Assembly (NCBI GenBank): GCA_027036915.1
Contig: JALWCD010000060.1
Location: 1-12,437, forward strand
DNA length: 12,437 bases
Origin: Thermodesulfatator sp.
GTDB taxonomy: Bacteria > Desulfobacterota > Thermodesulfobacteria > Thermodesulfobacteriales > Thermodesulfobacteriaceae
Direction: 5' to 3'
Of this stretch, positions 4,899 to 12,437 are shown in pieces. The translations under genes were made by a program, and so were the position numbers. The notes under the pieces are model-generated. The model was not told the DNA's origin and made no database searches. It saw only the letters and a list, made by a program, of their open reading frames with translations. How positions within the stretch are numbered: position 1 is the first letter of the stretch; every line of letters begins with the position of its first letter.

Positions 4899-6244
4899 CC
4901 TCCCAGGACCCTCCGGATGTGTGCGGCGATTTCTTCGGCCAGGGCCTCGATGAGGTCCTGATCCTCGCCCTCCACCATTACGCGGTACTTGGGCTCTGTT
5001 CCGGAGGCCCGAACCAGGACCCGACCCCGGCCCGCCAGTTTTTCTTCGGCCTTTTGCAGCCGTTCCGCAAGCCCTTCGATCTCCGAAAGGGGACGTTTCT
5101 CCCTTACCACCACATTTATCAGTACCTGGGGCACCTTTTCGAAAAGATCCAGAACCTCCGAGGCCGGCCTTTCCTGCCTTCGCAGGACCGCCAGCACCCT
5201 GAGGGCCGTAAGGACCCCGTCTCCGGTGGTGGCCTGGTCCAGAAAGACGATATGCCCGGACTGCTCTCCGCCCAGGCGATAACCTCCCTCGCGCATCTTC
5301 TCCACCACGTAGCGGTCCCCCACCGGAGTCCTCAACAGTCGGATGCCTTCGGAGGCCAAAAAGCGCTCGAGACCGAGGTTACTCATCACGGTAGCCACCA
5401 CCGTATTTCCCGGAAGCTGGTCCTCCTTCTTCAGGGAGACCGCCAGGCAGGCGAGCACATAATCTCCATCTCGCACCCGGCCCTTCTCATCCACCAGGAT
5501 CAACCGGTCCCCGTCGCCGTCAAAGGCCAGGCCGATATCCGCCCCCTCCTTAAGGACCTTTTCCCTCAGAACCTGGGGATGAAGGGCCCCGCAGCCGCGA
5601 TTGATGTTCAGGCCGTCGGGTTCACAGCCTATCCGGATGACCGTAGCCCCCAGCTCCTCTAGAATTTCCGGGGCCACCCGATAGGTGGCTCCGTGGGCAC
5701 AGTCCACCACCACCCTGAGGCCCTCCAGATCCAGGTCCTCGGGAAAAGACCTTTTGAGATAGACCATATATCGGCCCCGGGCGTCTTCTATCCGGTGAGC
5801 CCGACCGATGGCCTCCCTCCGGGCGCGCCCCTCATCTAGGGAGGGCTCCCTGATAAGGGCCTCGATCCGGGCCTCAAGTTCGTCGGAGAGCTTGAATCCG
5901 TCGGAACCGAAGATCTTGATCCCGTTATCGTGGAAAGGATTATGGGAGGCCGAGATCATCACTCCGGCCTCGGCCCGGAGATCCCGGGTCAGAAAAGCGA
6001 CGGCCGGGGTGGGCAGAGGTCCTACTAGCCAGGCCTCCGCCCCCATGGATAGGACTCCCGAGGCCAGGGCCATCTCCAGCATATAACCCGAAAGCCGGGT
6101 ATCTTTACCTATGATGATTCTTCGATGACGCCCCTGATTCCGAAAAAGATACCCTACCGCCAGGCCCACCCGCAGGGCCATCTCCGGGGTCATGGGATAC
6201 TGGTTGGCTTCCCCCCGGATACCATCTGTACCGAAAAGTCTCAT
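4895..6244 (-). CDS. glmM: Phosphoglucosamine mutase
   Basis: 449 residues, the usual length. It converts glucosamine-6-phosphate to glucosamine-1-phosphate for UDP-GlcNAc, feeding peptidoglycan and LPS. Motifs: FGTDGIRG (4-11), ISASHNPFHDNGIK with the phosphorylated serine S100, the Mg site DGDGD (242-246), and the C-terminal phosphate-binding RASGTEPKYRV (~412-422). S100 with SASHNP distinguishes it as GlmM-type within the alpha-D-phosphohexomutases. The start ATG overlaps the cdaR stop (ATGA) and has GGAGGG upstream. It is the third gene of a cdaA-cdaR-glmM set, in which CdaA is known in Bacillus and relatives to bind and inhibit GlmM, linking c-di-AMP to cell wall precursor supply. Its stop overlaps the start of the small CxxC gene. 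Confidence 0.97.
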   Translation of the reverse strand: MRLFGTDGIRGEANQYPMTPEMALRVGLAVGYLFRNQGRHRRIIIGKDTRLSGYMLEMALASGVLSMGAEAWLVGPLPTPAVAFLTRDLRAEAGVMISASHNPFHDNGIKIFGSDGFKLSDELEARIEALIREPSLDEGRARREAIGRAHRIEDARGRYMVYLKRSFPEDLDLEGLRVVVDCAHGATYRVAPEILEELGATVIRIGCEPDGLNINRGCGALHPQVLREKVLKEGADIGLAFDGDGDRLILVDEKGRVRDGDYVLACLAVSLKKEDQLPGNTVVATVMSNLGLERFLASEGIRLLRTPVGDRYVVEKMREGGYRLGGEQSGHIVFLDQATTGDGVLTALRVLAVLRRQERPASEVLDLFEKVPQVLINVVVREKRPLSEIEGLAERLQKAEEKLAGRGRVLVRASGTEPKYRVMVEGEDQDLIEALAEEIAAHIRRVLGG

Positions 6245-6888
6245 GGAGAGACCCTCCTGATTTTGACTTTTACCCGAACTTTTTCAGGGTTTACATCTAT
6301 AACTCCTTCCGGAATATTTAGAAAGACGCTGGTCTCAAAAGAGGCCTCTTTTTCGGAAAGATCAATTGGCACCGTAGAAATGGACTTAAGCCTTTTCAGG
6401 ATCTGACGGGCCCCTTTAACCCTTACGCTCGGAGGTCTGATCCTGACCTTCTCCACCAGGTAACCTTCTCTGGGCCGACCTTTCAGATGCGGAGTAACCT
6501 TAAGCCACTTTTCCACCAATCGGTCTAGAACCACTTCCACCTTAGGAGGATGAATTTCCTGAGCCTTAAGCCCGGAGGGGAGGCGCACCACTTCCAGTGG
6601 AATTCTTACCTGGTGCGGGCCAGGACCAAGCCGGGAGAGATCCAGTGAGATCCTCATGGGATGATTGGGAAGGCTTCGCAGAAGACTGCGTGGCCCAACC
6701 ACCTTAACCTTCACGAATATAGGCTCGGCCCTCAAAAGAAGCATTCCGGGGGGTACGTTCTTGAAGACTATCCTGGCCGGAATCTCCCGGGAGACCTTCT
6801 CCTGTAAGGCCACGAAAAACCAGAGGAGGGCCGCGAAAAAGAGGGCCAGGATCTTGAGAAAAAAGTCCTCGTACTTTTTCAACCTCAT
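6241..6888 (-). CDS. cdaR: CdaR, YbbR-domain regulator of the diadenylate cyclase
   Basis: 215 residues. One N-terminal membrane anchor (~9-28, FFLKILALFFAALLWFFVAL) is followed by an extracytoplasmic part with about two YbbR-type beta repeats (~30-108 and ~112-210). The repeats show recurring pieces such as FKNVPPGM, KVKVVGPRSLLRSLP and VRIRPPSVRVKGARQIL. Bacillus CdaR carries four such repeats, so this is a short version. In Firmicutes CdaR binds CdaA in the membrane and tunes c-di-AMP synthesis. The ATG overlaps the cdaA stop (ATGA), with GGAGGA about 9 bases upstream. The gene order cdaA-cdaR-glmM supports the call more than the sequence alone does, since YbbR domains diverge strongly. 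Confidence 0.9.
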   Translation of the reverse strand: MRLKKYEDFFLKILALFFAALLWFFVALQEKVSREIPARIVFKNVPPGMLLLRAEPIFVKVKVVGPRSLLRSLPNHPMRISLDLSRLGPGPHQVRIPLEVVRLPSGLKAQEIHPPKVEVVLDRLVEKWLKVTPHLKGRPREGYLVEKVRIRPPSVRVKGARQILKRLKSISTVPIDLSEKEASFETSVFLNIPEGVIDVNPEKVRVKVKIRRVSP

Positions 6889-7676
6889 TTAAAGATCTTC
6901 CTCCGCCACCAGGGTTCCACGGAATGGAAACCCAGGAGTTCGGAAAGCATACGCCTCAGGGTGGCCGGAGAGATCTCGCGGGTAATCTTGCCGCCCACGG
7001 CCAGCGAGATGGCCCCCGTCTCCTCGGAAACCACCACCGAGACCGCGTCGCTTACTTCCGTGATTCCGATGGCGGCCCGGTGTCGGGTCCCCAGTCCCCG
7101 TCCGATCATGGGGTTGGTGGAAAGGGGCAGAATGACCCCCGCGGCCACCACCCGATTTTCCCGGATGATCACCGCTCCGTCGTGAAGGGGAGAGGAGGGA
7201 TGGAAAAGACTTAGCAGCAGATCGCGACTGATACGGGCCTCAAGGGGCGTTCCGGACTCTACGAATTCATTCAATCCGGTCTCCCTCTCGAAGACGATCA
7301 GGGCCCCGATCTTCTTTTCGGAGAGCACCCCGACCGCCTTCACCACCTCCTCGATTCCCTGGGAATATTCGGTCTGGACCTTGATGAAAGGCGAGCGCCC
7401 CATGTGGATGAGGGCCCGACGAATGTCTTCCTGAAAGATAATGACCACCACCAGAAAGATGGAGGACATGAAGGTCCCCAGCAACCAGTGGAGGGTCAGG
7501 AGCTTTAGTTGATCGGCCACGAAATACATGACCACGATCACCGCCAGCCCGGCCACCATCTGGACCGCCCGGGTCCCCCGGATGAGAAGGAGCAGGCGGT
7601 AAAAGAGATAGGCCACGATCAGGATGTCCAGAAGGTCCTGCCAGCGCAAAAACTTCCAGGGAGGCCAGAAGGTCAT
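6885..7676 (-). CDS. cdaA: Membrane diadenylate cyclase CdaA (c-di-AMP synthase)
   Basis: 263 residues from the ATG at 7676. Three N-terminal membrane segments (~15-32, ~38-55, ~60-81) precede a DisA_N catalytic domain (~95-255) with LHDGAVII (the DGA motif) and GTRHRAAIG (the RHR motif), which bind and condense two ATP into c-di-AMP. An in-frame TTG two codons earlier (7682) overlaps the folP stop. I prefer the ATG because AAGGG at 7683-7687 is 6 bases from it but touches the TTG. Followed by cdaR through an ATGA overlap. All catalytic motifs are intact, so the strain probably makes c-di-AMP. No c-di-AMP phosphodiesterase (GdpP/PgpH/DhhP) is in the window. Confidence 0.96.
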   Translation of the reverse strand: MTFWPPWKFLRWQDLLDILIVAYLFYRLLLLIRGTRAVQMVAGLAVIVVMYFVADQLKLLTLHWLLGTFMSSIFLVVVIIFQEDIRRALIHMGRSPFIKVQTEYSQGIEEVVKAVGVLSEKKIGALIVFERETGLNEFVESGTPLEARISRDLLLSLFHPSSPLHDGAVIIRENRVVAAGVILPLSTNPMIGRGLGTRHRAAIGITEVSDAVSVVVSEETGAISLAVGGKITREISPATLRRMLSELLGFHSVEPWWRRKIFK

Positions 7677-7678
7677 GT

Positions 7679-8518
7679 TCAACCCTTAAGGTGTTCTATC
7701 ACCTTTAAAGCCTCACGGCACCAGGCCACGTTGTGGACGCGAAGGATATCCACCCCGGCCAGGGCCAGATAAACGGCCACGGCCACCGTCCCGATATCCC
7801 TTTCCCGAGCTTCCTTGCCCAGGATCTCTCCCAGAAAGGCCTTCCGGGAAGGACCGTAAAGTAAGGGATAGCCCAGTTCCCGGAAGAACGAAACCTCCCT
7901 GAGCAGGGTGAGGTTATGTTCGAAGCGTTTACCGAAACCTATCCCGGGATCCAGGATGATCTTTTCCGGGGAGAGCCCTAGGGCCCGAACGGTTTCGGCC
8001 CTTTCCCGCAGAAAGCCCCTGATCTCCCCCAGAAGGTCCCGGTAGCGCGGGTCAAGCTGCATGGTCTGAGGGGTTCCCTTCATGTGCATGAGGATCACCG
8101 GGGGACGAAAACGTCGTACCACCTCCTTCATCCGGGCATCAAAGCGCAGGGCGCTGACATCGTTTAAGATGTCCGCGCCCGCCGAAAGGGCCTCCTCCGC
8201 CACCCGGGCTTTATAGGTGTCGATGGAGATGGGAATCTCCGGGAACCTTTCCCTCACGGCCTCGATCACCGGAATCACCCGCCGTAGCTCCTCCTCCTCC
8301 GGCACCGGTTGCGCAAAGGGCCGGGTGGACTCCCCGCCTATGTCCAGGATATCCGCTCCGGACTCGATCAGTCTTTCCGCCTGTCTCAGGGCGGCTTCCC
8401 GGTGAAAGAACTTTCCTCCATCCGAAAAGGAGTCCGGGGTGACGTTGAGGATGCCCATCAGATAAGTGCGAGTTCCCCAGTAAAAAGTTCGTCCTCTGAT
8501 CTTAAGAGAACCTGACAT
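7679..8518 (-). CDS. folP: Dihydropteroate synthase
   Basis: 279 residues, a normal length. It joins p-aminobenzoate to 6-hydroxymethyl-dihydropterin pyrophosphate to give dihydropteroate (folate synthesis); TIM-barrel, cytoplasmic. Motifs: MGILNVTPDSFSDGG (21-35), DIGGESTRP (59-67), SIDTYKA (98-104), ILNDVSAL (117-124), ILMHMKGTP (142-150), DPGIGFGK (190-197), GPSRKAFLG (222-230) and a terminal RVHNV (260-264) contributing the usual phosphate-site residues. The ATG at 8518 lies inside the ftsH 3' end (17-base overlap) with no strong Shine-Dalgarno, suggesting coupling. ftsH-folP-cdaA-cdaR-glmM is a common order in several phyla. Confidence 0.96.
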   Translation of the reverse strand: MSGSLKIRGRTFYWGTRTYLMGILNVTPDSFSDGGKFFHREAALRQAERLIESGADILDIGGESTRPFAQPVPEEEELRRVIPVIEAVRERFPEIPISIDTYKARVAEEALSAGADILNDVSALRFDARMKEVVRRFRPPVILMHMKGTPQTMQLDPRYRDLLGEIRGFLRERAETVRALGLSPEKIILDPGIGFGKRFEHNLTLLREVSFFRELGYPLLYGPSRKAFLGEILGKEARERDIGTVAVAVYLALAGVDILRVHNVAWCREALKVIEHLKG

Positions 8519-10304
8519 TTTTGAGAGGCTTCAGATCCGAAAGAAGATTTTTTAAGGTCTCACCGTCAATAGTCTCAACTTCGAGCAGGGTTTCGGCCAG
8601 AATGTGCAAATATTTTATGTGCCTGGAAAGCAATTCTCGATCATTTTCGTAACACTTGCGGATGATATTTTCTATCTCCTCATCAATTTCGCGGGCTGTC
8701 TTCTCGCTATAGGCCCGAATATCCGCAAAATCACGCCCTGGATAACCATAAGGCTCCCGATGCGGAAAGACCAGAGGGCCCAACCGGTTGCTCATACCCC
8801 ATTCGCAGACCATTTTGCGGGCGATTTCGGTGGCCTTCTCCAGATCGTCTCCGGCCCCGGTGGAGGCCTGTCCGAAGACATATTCCTCCGCCACTCGTCC
8901 TCCGAGAAGGATCATGATCTTTTTAAGGAGATAATCTTTGGGATAGACGTGTCTTTCGTCGATGGGAAGTTGCTGAATGACTCCTAGGGCGTGTGAACGC
9001 GGGATAATGGAGACCTTGTAGATGGGGTCCACCCCCGGGAGAAGATAGGCGATAAGAGCGTGTCCGGCTTCATGGTAGGCCGCAAGCTGCTTCTCCTCCT
9101 CACTGATAACAATGCCCTTTCTTTCACGCCCGAGAAGGATCTTATCCTTGGCCTTTTCGATATCCTCCATCTCGACACAACTTTTTCCCTGCCGGGCCGC
9201 CAGGATAGCAGCTTCGTTCAGGAGGTTGGCCAGATCGGCCCCGGTGAAACCCGGAGTGCTCTTGGCCACCACGGCGAGATCGACGTCTCTGGCCAGAGGA
9301 ATCCGACGGGCATGCACCCTGAGGATGGCTTCTCGCCCCTTGAGGTCCGGAGGCGGCACCTCCACCCTCCGATCGAACCTCCCCGGACGCAACAGCGCCG
9401 GATCCAGGATATCCGGACGGTTGGTGGCCGCCAGGACCACGATCCCGTCCTGAGATTCGAAGCCGTCCATCTCCACCAGCAATTGATTCAGGGTCTGCTC
9501 CCTTTCTTCGTGCCCTCCCCCGGCGCTGGCTATCCGATGACGGCCGACGGCGTCTATCTCATCGATAAAGATGATGCAGGGGCTGTGTTTCTTGGCCTGG
9601 GCGAAGAGATCCCGAACCCGGGCCGCGCCCACCCCCACGAACATCTCCACGAAATCCGAGCCGCTAATACTGAAAAAAGGCACCCCGGCCTCCCCGGCGA
9701 TGGCTTTGGCGAGCAGGGTCTTTCCGGTCCCGGGAGGGCCTACCAGGAGAATACCTTTGGGCATTCGTCCCCCGAGGCGGGCAAATTTCTGGGGATCCTT
9801 CAAAAACTCCACCACTTCCCGGAGTTCCTCCTTGGCCTCCTCCACCCCGGCCACGTCCTCAAACCGGACCCTGACCTCCTCCGGCCTTATCAGGCGCGCC
9901 CGGCTTCGGACAAAAGAAAAGAACTGCGAAGGAAAGGAAGCCGGCCTGAGACTTAAAAGCCAGACCACCAGGAGAAAAAGCCCCAGGCCGAAAAGAACCA
10001 GGGCCCAGCCCGGCAACCATCCTCCGGGATCCTCCACGTAAATTTTGACCAGATGGCGTTTCAGAAAGGGCATCAAGGCGGGATCTTCCGGGGCATAAAC
10101 CCGATACCGACGCCCCCCGGAGGTCCAGGCCTCTATCCGGGAACCCTTTATCCGGACCTCTTTGATTCGTCCTTTTCTAACCTCTTCCAGAAAGGCGTTA
10201 TAACTGATATCCGGCTCGTCCGAAGGATAGAAATAATAGAGGACAAAAAGTAGGGCCAGTAGAACCAGACTGGCCAGCCCTACACTCTGCCAGATACCCT
10301 TCAG
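8502..10304 (-). CDS. ftsH: ATP-dependent membrane zinc protease FtsH, apparent CTG start
   Basis: 600 residues if begun at the CTG at 10302-10304. TM1 is ~8-26 ([19 protein letters not shown]). The periplasmic domain is ~28-98, including the typical [22 protein letters not shown]2 is ~100-118. The AAA+ domain has Walker A GPPGTGKT (189-196), Walker B IIFIDEID (244-251) and the SRH region ending RPGRFDRR. The zinc site is HEAGH (411-415), with D487 in [10 protein letters not shown] as third ligand. It degrades misassembled membrane and regulatory proteins as a hexamer. No ATG, GTG or TTG occurs between the in-frame stop at 10329-10331 and a TTG at 10074-10076. Starting there would delete TM1 and the periplasmic domain. 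AAGGAG at 10311-10316 sits 6 bases before the CTG, which I take as the start. An ATT at 10326-10328 is a poorer alternative. Confidence 0.93.
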   Translation of the reverse strand: MKGIWQSVGLASLVLLALLFVLYYFYPSDEPDISYNAFLEEVRKGRIKEVRIKGSRIEAWTSGGRRYRVYAPEDPALMPFLKRHLVKIYVEDPGGWLPGWALVLFGLGLFLLVVWLLSLRPASFPSQFFSFVRSRARLIRPEEVRVRFEDVAGVEEAKEELREVVEFLKDPQKFARLGGRMPKGILLVGPPGTGKTLLAKAIAGEAGVPFFSISGSDFVEMFVGVGAARVRDLFAQAKKHSPCIIFIDEIDAVGRHRIASAGGGHEEREQTLNQLLVEMDGFESQDGIVVLAATNRPDILDPALLRPGRFDRRVEVPPPDLKGREAILRVHARRIPLARDVDLAVVAKSTPGFTGADLANLLNEAAILAARQGKSCVEMEDIEKAKDKILLGRERKGIVISEEEKQLAAYHEAGHALIAYLLPGVDPIYKVSIIPRSHALGVIQQLPIDERHVYPKDYLLKKIMILLGGRVAEEYVFGQASTGAGDDLEKATEIARKMVCEWGMSNRLGPLVFPHREPYGYPGRDFADIRAYSEKTAREIDEEIENIIRKCYENDRELLSRHIKYLHILAETLLEVETIDGETLKNLLSDLKPLKNVRFS

Positions 10305-10316
10305 CCCTGACTCCTT
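10302..10316 (-). promoter_or_regulatory. Shine-Dalgarno and CTG start region of ftsH
   Basis: The minus strand reads AAGGAG (10311-10316), six spacer bases TCAGGG, then CTG (10302-10304). Spacing and strength are ideal for initiation, while no conventional start codon exists anywhere near. The position gives an N-terminus (LKGIWQ then TM1) of the length usual for FtsH. Confidence 0.6.
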
Positions 10317-10337
10317 ACGCCAGAGAATCTATCTTCT

Positions 10338-10365
10338 ATTCTATAGCCCTTCTAAAATTAAGCAA
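10338..10365 (-). promoter_or_regulatory. Possible sigma-70 promoter upstream of ftsH
   Basis: In the ~50-base gap between tilS and ftsH, the only sizeable gap in the right-hand operon, the minus strand has TTGCTT (10360-10365, 3 of 6 to TTGACA), a 16-base spacer and TAGAAT (10338-10343, 5 of 6 to TATAAT). The -35 overlaps the tilS stop. The gap is clearly more A+T-rich than the flanking genes. A transcript would start near 10331 with a ~27-base leader carrying the ftsH Shine-Dalgarno. This is a weak match. Confidence 0.35.
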
Positions 10366-11710
10366 GTTTTCGGAAGATCAGACAGAGGGCCTCTTCTTCC
10401 GGTTCCGGACGATAATCCGGATGGACATAATGGCCGGGGATGGCCACGATCCGGCCCTGAAATTCCACCAGGGGCAGAAGATCCCTTTCGGCGGGCTCAA
10501 GTCCCCTCTCCCAGAAAAACTTCTTGAGTTTTTTATGCCCCACCCCCGGCCAGTAGATCCGATCGCCCGGTCTCCGGGTGCGGATCAGGAGGGGCCCCAC
10601 CTTTTTGAGCTTAATCCCTTTCTCCGGACACTCCTTCGCAATCTTCACCTCCAGAATCCAGCCGCCCGGCAGGCGGTATTCTCCGGGGGCCTCGACCTTC
10701 AGGGCGAAGGGTTCCCCTCCGGTGATCCTGCGGGGAATTATTCTGATCAATCCCGGGGCCCTTACGGCCTGAAAACCTCCGGGCAGAGGTACCGGCCCCC
10801 GGGCTCTGCCCCCGAGGATCTGGTTCAGGGCCTCCAGATGGCTCTGGCGTATACGAAGCAAAGGCACCCCCGCTTCCCTCAGGGCCAACCAGAAGACCCT
10901 TCGCCGGAGAGCCACCGGAAGTTCCCGGAGAACGGGCACGGCCAGCCCCACCCCCTCGGCCCTGACCCGGGCCCGCTGATAGGCCTTACGCGCCAGGTCT
11001 TCGATAAGTTCCTCCTCCTCGGCCAGAATGAGGGCCGTGCGTTTGAGGTTCTCTTTCACCCGCGGATGAAAATGTTTCTCCAGAAAAGGCAAGAGCAGGT
11101 GTCGCACCCGGTTGCGTAAAAAGCGAATGTCCCGGTTGGTTTCGTCCTCCGTCCAGGCAAGCCCCCGGGCCCGGGCAAAATGCAGGATTTCCTCCCGGCT
11201 GGCCCGAAGAAGAGGTCTTACGATATGGGCCTCGCGTTTTACCGGAATGCCTGCCAGCCCCCTTCTTCCGGCGCCCCTTAAAAATTTGAGCAAAACCTCC
11301 TCGGCCAGATCATCGGCATGGTGAGCCAGGGCTATCTTCTGGAGATCGAGCCTCTGATAAAGTCTTTCGAAAAACCGATAACGCAATTCCCGCCCGGCCA
11401 TCTCCAGACTCAACCCCTCGCGCCGGGCATATTCCCGAACGACACTCACCCCGTATATAAAAGGCAGGCCCATTTCCCGGGACCTCCGATAGACCAGAAG
11501 GGCGTCCCTCAGAGAGTCCTTTCGTAGGCGATGATCATAATGGGCCACCCAGAGTCGCAAATCGTATTCCTTTCGCAAGAGGAAAAGGACCTCCAGGAGC
11601 ACCATGGAGTCCACCCCCCCGGAGACCGCCACCAGAACCCGATCCCCCGGGGCAAAAAGAGCGTAACGTTCGATGGTCTTCTTGACCTTCCTAAGAAGCG
11701 AGGTCTTCAA
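10358..11710 (-). CDS. tilS: tRNA(Ile)-lysidine synthase
   Basis: 450 residues. It attaches lysine to C34 of the CAU-anticodon tRNA-Ile, using ATP, so that it reads AUA as isoleucine; essential in most bacteria. The N-terminal PP-loop ATPase domain has AVSGGVDSMVLL (28-39), AHYDHRLR (56-63) and ALAHHADDLAEEVLLKFLRG (127-146). A RNRVRHLLLPFLE element (~199-211) and a C-terminal substrate-binding domain (~350-450, with RRPGDRI and KKLKKFF) follow, which is the long form with the TilS_C domain. The start is a TTG at 11710, lying 20 bases inside the upstream gene; the next in-frame ATG is within the PP-loop and so too late. A modest AAGAGA precedes the TTG. tilS directly before ftsH is a very common bacterial arrangement. 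Confidence 0.95.
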   Translation of the reverse strand: MKTSLLRKVKKTIERYALFAPGDRVLVAVSGGVDSMVLLEVLFLLRKEYDLRLWVAHYDHRLRKDSLRDALLVYRRSREMGLPFIYGVSVVREYARREGLSLEMAGRELRYRFFERLYQRLDLQKIALAHHADDLAEEVLLKFLRGAGRRGLAGIPVKREAHIVRPLLRASREEILHFARARGLAWTEDETNRDIRFLRNRVRHLLLPFLEKHFHPRVKENLKRTALILAEEEELIEDLARKAYQRARVRAEGVGLAVPVLRELPVALRRRVFWLALREAGVPLLRIRQSHLEALNQILGGRARGPVPLPGGFQAVRAPGLIRIIPRRITGGEPFALKVEAPGEYRLPGGWILEVKIAKECPEKGIKLKKVGPLLIRTRRPGDRIYWPGVGHKKLKKFFWERGLEPAERDLLPLVEFQGRIVAIPGHYVHPDYRPEPEEEALCLIFRKLA

Positions 11711-12431
11711 GGATTCTCTTTGCCTCTCCGGTATGACGCCGATAGGCTTCTTTGGCCAGTTTCAAAAGCTCTCCGCTCACCTTCTTCCAGGGGGGAAGAC
11801 CCTCAAGATCCAGAAATCTGCTCTCTGGAGAAGGCACGGGCGGAAACCGCAACCGGTGCTCCAGACTCTCCCGGGCCTGGTCTTCCACCCCCCATCCGGC
11901 CAGTTCCGAAGGTCTCGACTCCTCCAGGGTCCGAAAGAAGGAAAAGATACTTCCCAGATCGTATTCCCGATGGAATTCCCGGATGTCCTCATTGATTCTT
12001 TCGGCCCAGATCCTGAGACTCCGCAATCGCTTCTGATACGAAGGTAACCTCTCCAGGAGTCTCCGGTAGGTGTTCTCGAAGAGTCTCAGGAATTTGCCCT
12101 TGGAGGTCAGGCCCCGGGTCTTGAGCTCGCGAAAGAGTCTCTTTCGGATCCGGGGCGAGGAGAGTATATATTCGTCATAATAACCCCGAATCTCTTTACC
12201 GGTAATCTTTTCAAATTTTTTCAGGAGATCTTCGTCCCTCAGGAGAAAAATCAAACGTAAAATCTCCCTCAGGACCTTTTCTTCTTCCTTCTCGAATTCC
12301 TTAAGGGCCCGGAAATATTCCTCGATTTCCTCCTCGATGACCTTGCGGTGGGTGAAGTATCTCTCCGCAATTTCCCTTTTGACTTCCAGAGAAAGGCTTT
12401 CGGCCAGATCCTCGAAACCGTTTGCGGGCAT
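11691..12431 (-). CDS. Uncharacterised charged, helical protein upstream of tilS
   Basis: 246 residues from the ATG at 12431. The frame is open to the window edge, so the true start may lie further right. I do not recognise the family. The sequence is dominated by K, R, E and L and looks almost entirely alpha-helical. A strongly charged stretch (~15-75, including YFTHRKVIEEEIEEYFRALK) may form a coiled coil. A second helical part (~80-170) is followed by the aromatic patch YDLGSIFSFFRTLEE (~159-173). A proline-rich turn (LRFPPVPSPESRF, ~194-206) leads into a final helix. There is no signal peptide, membrane segment, cysteine motif or nucleotide-binding motif. It overlaps tilS by 20 bases, so translation is probably coupled and it is cytoplasmic. 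A role near tRNA or the tilS-ftsH module cannot be inferred beyond co-expression. Confidence 0.8.
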   Translation of the reverse strand: MPANGFEDLAESLSLEVKREIAERYFTHRKVIEEEIEEYFRALKEFEKEEEKVLREILRLIFLLRDEDLLKKFEKITGKEIRGYYDEYILSSPRIRKRLFRELKTRGLTSKGKFLRLFENTYRRLLERLPSYQKRLRSLRIWAERINEDIREFHREYDLGSIFSFFRTLEESRPSELAGWGVEDQARESLEHRLRFPPVPSPESRFLDLEGLPPWKKVSGELLKLAKEAYRRHTGEAKRILEDLAS

Positions 12432-12437
12432 TAGCAG

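Noticed and set aside
4724-5662. 312-codon plus-strand ORF
   Set aside because: It is antisense to glmM and the small CxxC gene; open because of high G+C, with no recognisable motif.
9060-9956. 298-codon plus-strand ORF
   Set aside because: It is antisense to the FtsH AAA and protease domains; its Pro/Gly/His-rich product has no domain.
10074-10076. TTG (or ATG at 10071-10073) as the ftsH start
   Set aside because: It would remove TM1 and the periplasmic domain, which are encoded in frame just upstream and read as normal FtsH sequence.
1-12437. CRISPR array, insertion sequence, prophage or attachment-site signals
   Set aside because: No regularly spaced repeats, transposase or integrase ORFs, or tRNA-end duplications were found; the genes form continuous housekeeping and motility operons.

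Overview
The window (about 12.4 kb, roughly 57-60% G+C by eye) is a dense chromosomal block from what looks like a thermophilic, marine-type Gram-negative bacterium, most likely a Thermodesulfobacteriota (Thermosulfurimonas/Thermodesulfatator-like). The lineage is inferred from K/R/E-rich proteins, a flagellar stator of the sodium (PomA/PomB) type, and the pairing of an rdgB/rph block with a cdaA-cdaR-glmM block. No mobile element, CRISPR array, rRNA or attachment site was seen. There is no gene-free stretch longer than about 100 bases.

Almost everything lies on the minus strand and is read from right to left. The order is: an unrecognised charged helical protein (at the right edge), tilS, ftsH, folP, cdaA, cdaR, glmM, a 43-residue CxxC membrane protein absent from simple ORF calls, a membrane polyferredoxin, rph, rdgB and tRNA-Pro(UGG). 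From the first gene to rdgB most neighbours overlap or touch (ATGA, GTGA or TTGA junctions or longer overlaps). The only sizeable gap is about 50 bases before ftsH, which holds a possible sigma-70 promoter. This looks like one housekeeping super-operon: tRNA modification (TilS), membrane proteolysis (FtsH), folate synthesis (FolP), c-di-AMP signalling (CdaA/CdaR) coupled to peptidoglycan precursor synthesis (GlmM), then tRNA 3' maturation (RNase PH) and nucleotide-pool cleaning (RdgB).

After the tRNA comes a separate minus-strand motility operon, pomA-pomB-pilZ, packed with 2-base and 0-base gaps. It is preceded by a good candidate flagellar sigma-28 promoter. PomA keeps the three threonines and PomB the plug-side aspartate associated with Na+-driven stators. 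The PilZ protein has its two c-di-GMP motifs separated by a long helical insert. The operon meets, tail to tail with a 24-base overlap, the 3' end of a plus-strand radical SAM gene that enters from the left edge.

The points most worth a second look are: (1) FtsH, whose full-length reading frame has no ATG/GTG/TTG before residue 77 but has a perfectly placed Shine-Dalgarno before a CTG; (2) the small CxxC protein wedged between glmM and the polyferredoxin; (3) the polyferredoxin's lost cysteine at a C9 tract and its AT-rich 3' third; and (4) the stator-PilZ operon. Two cyclic-dinucleotide systems (c-di-AMP and c-di-GMP) lie within 7 kb of each other.
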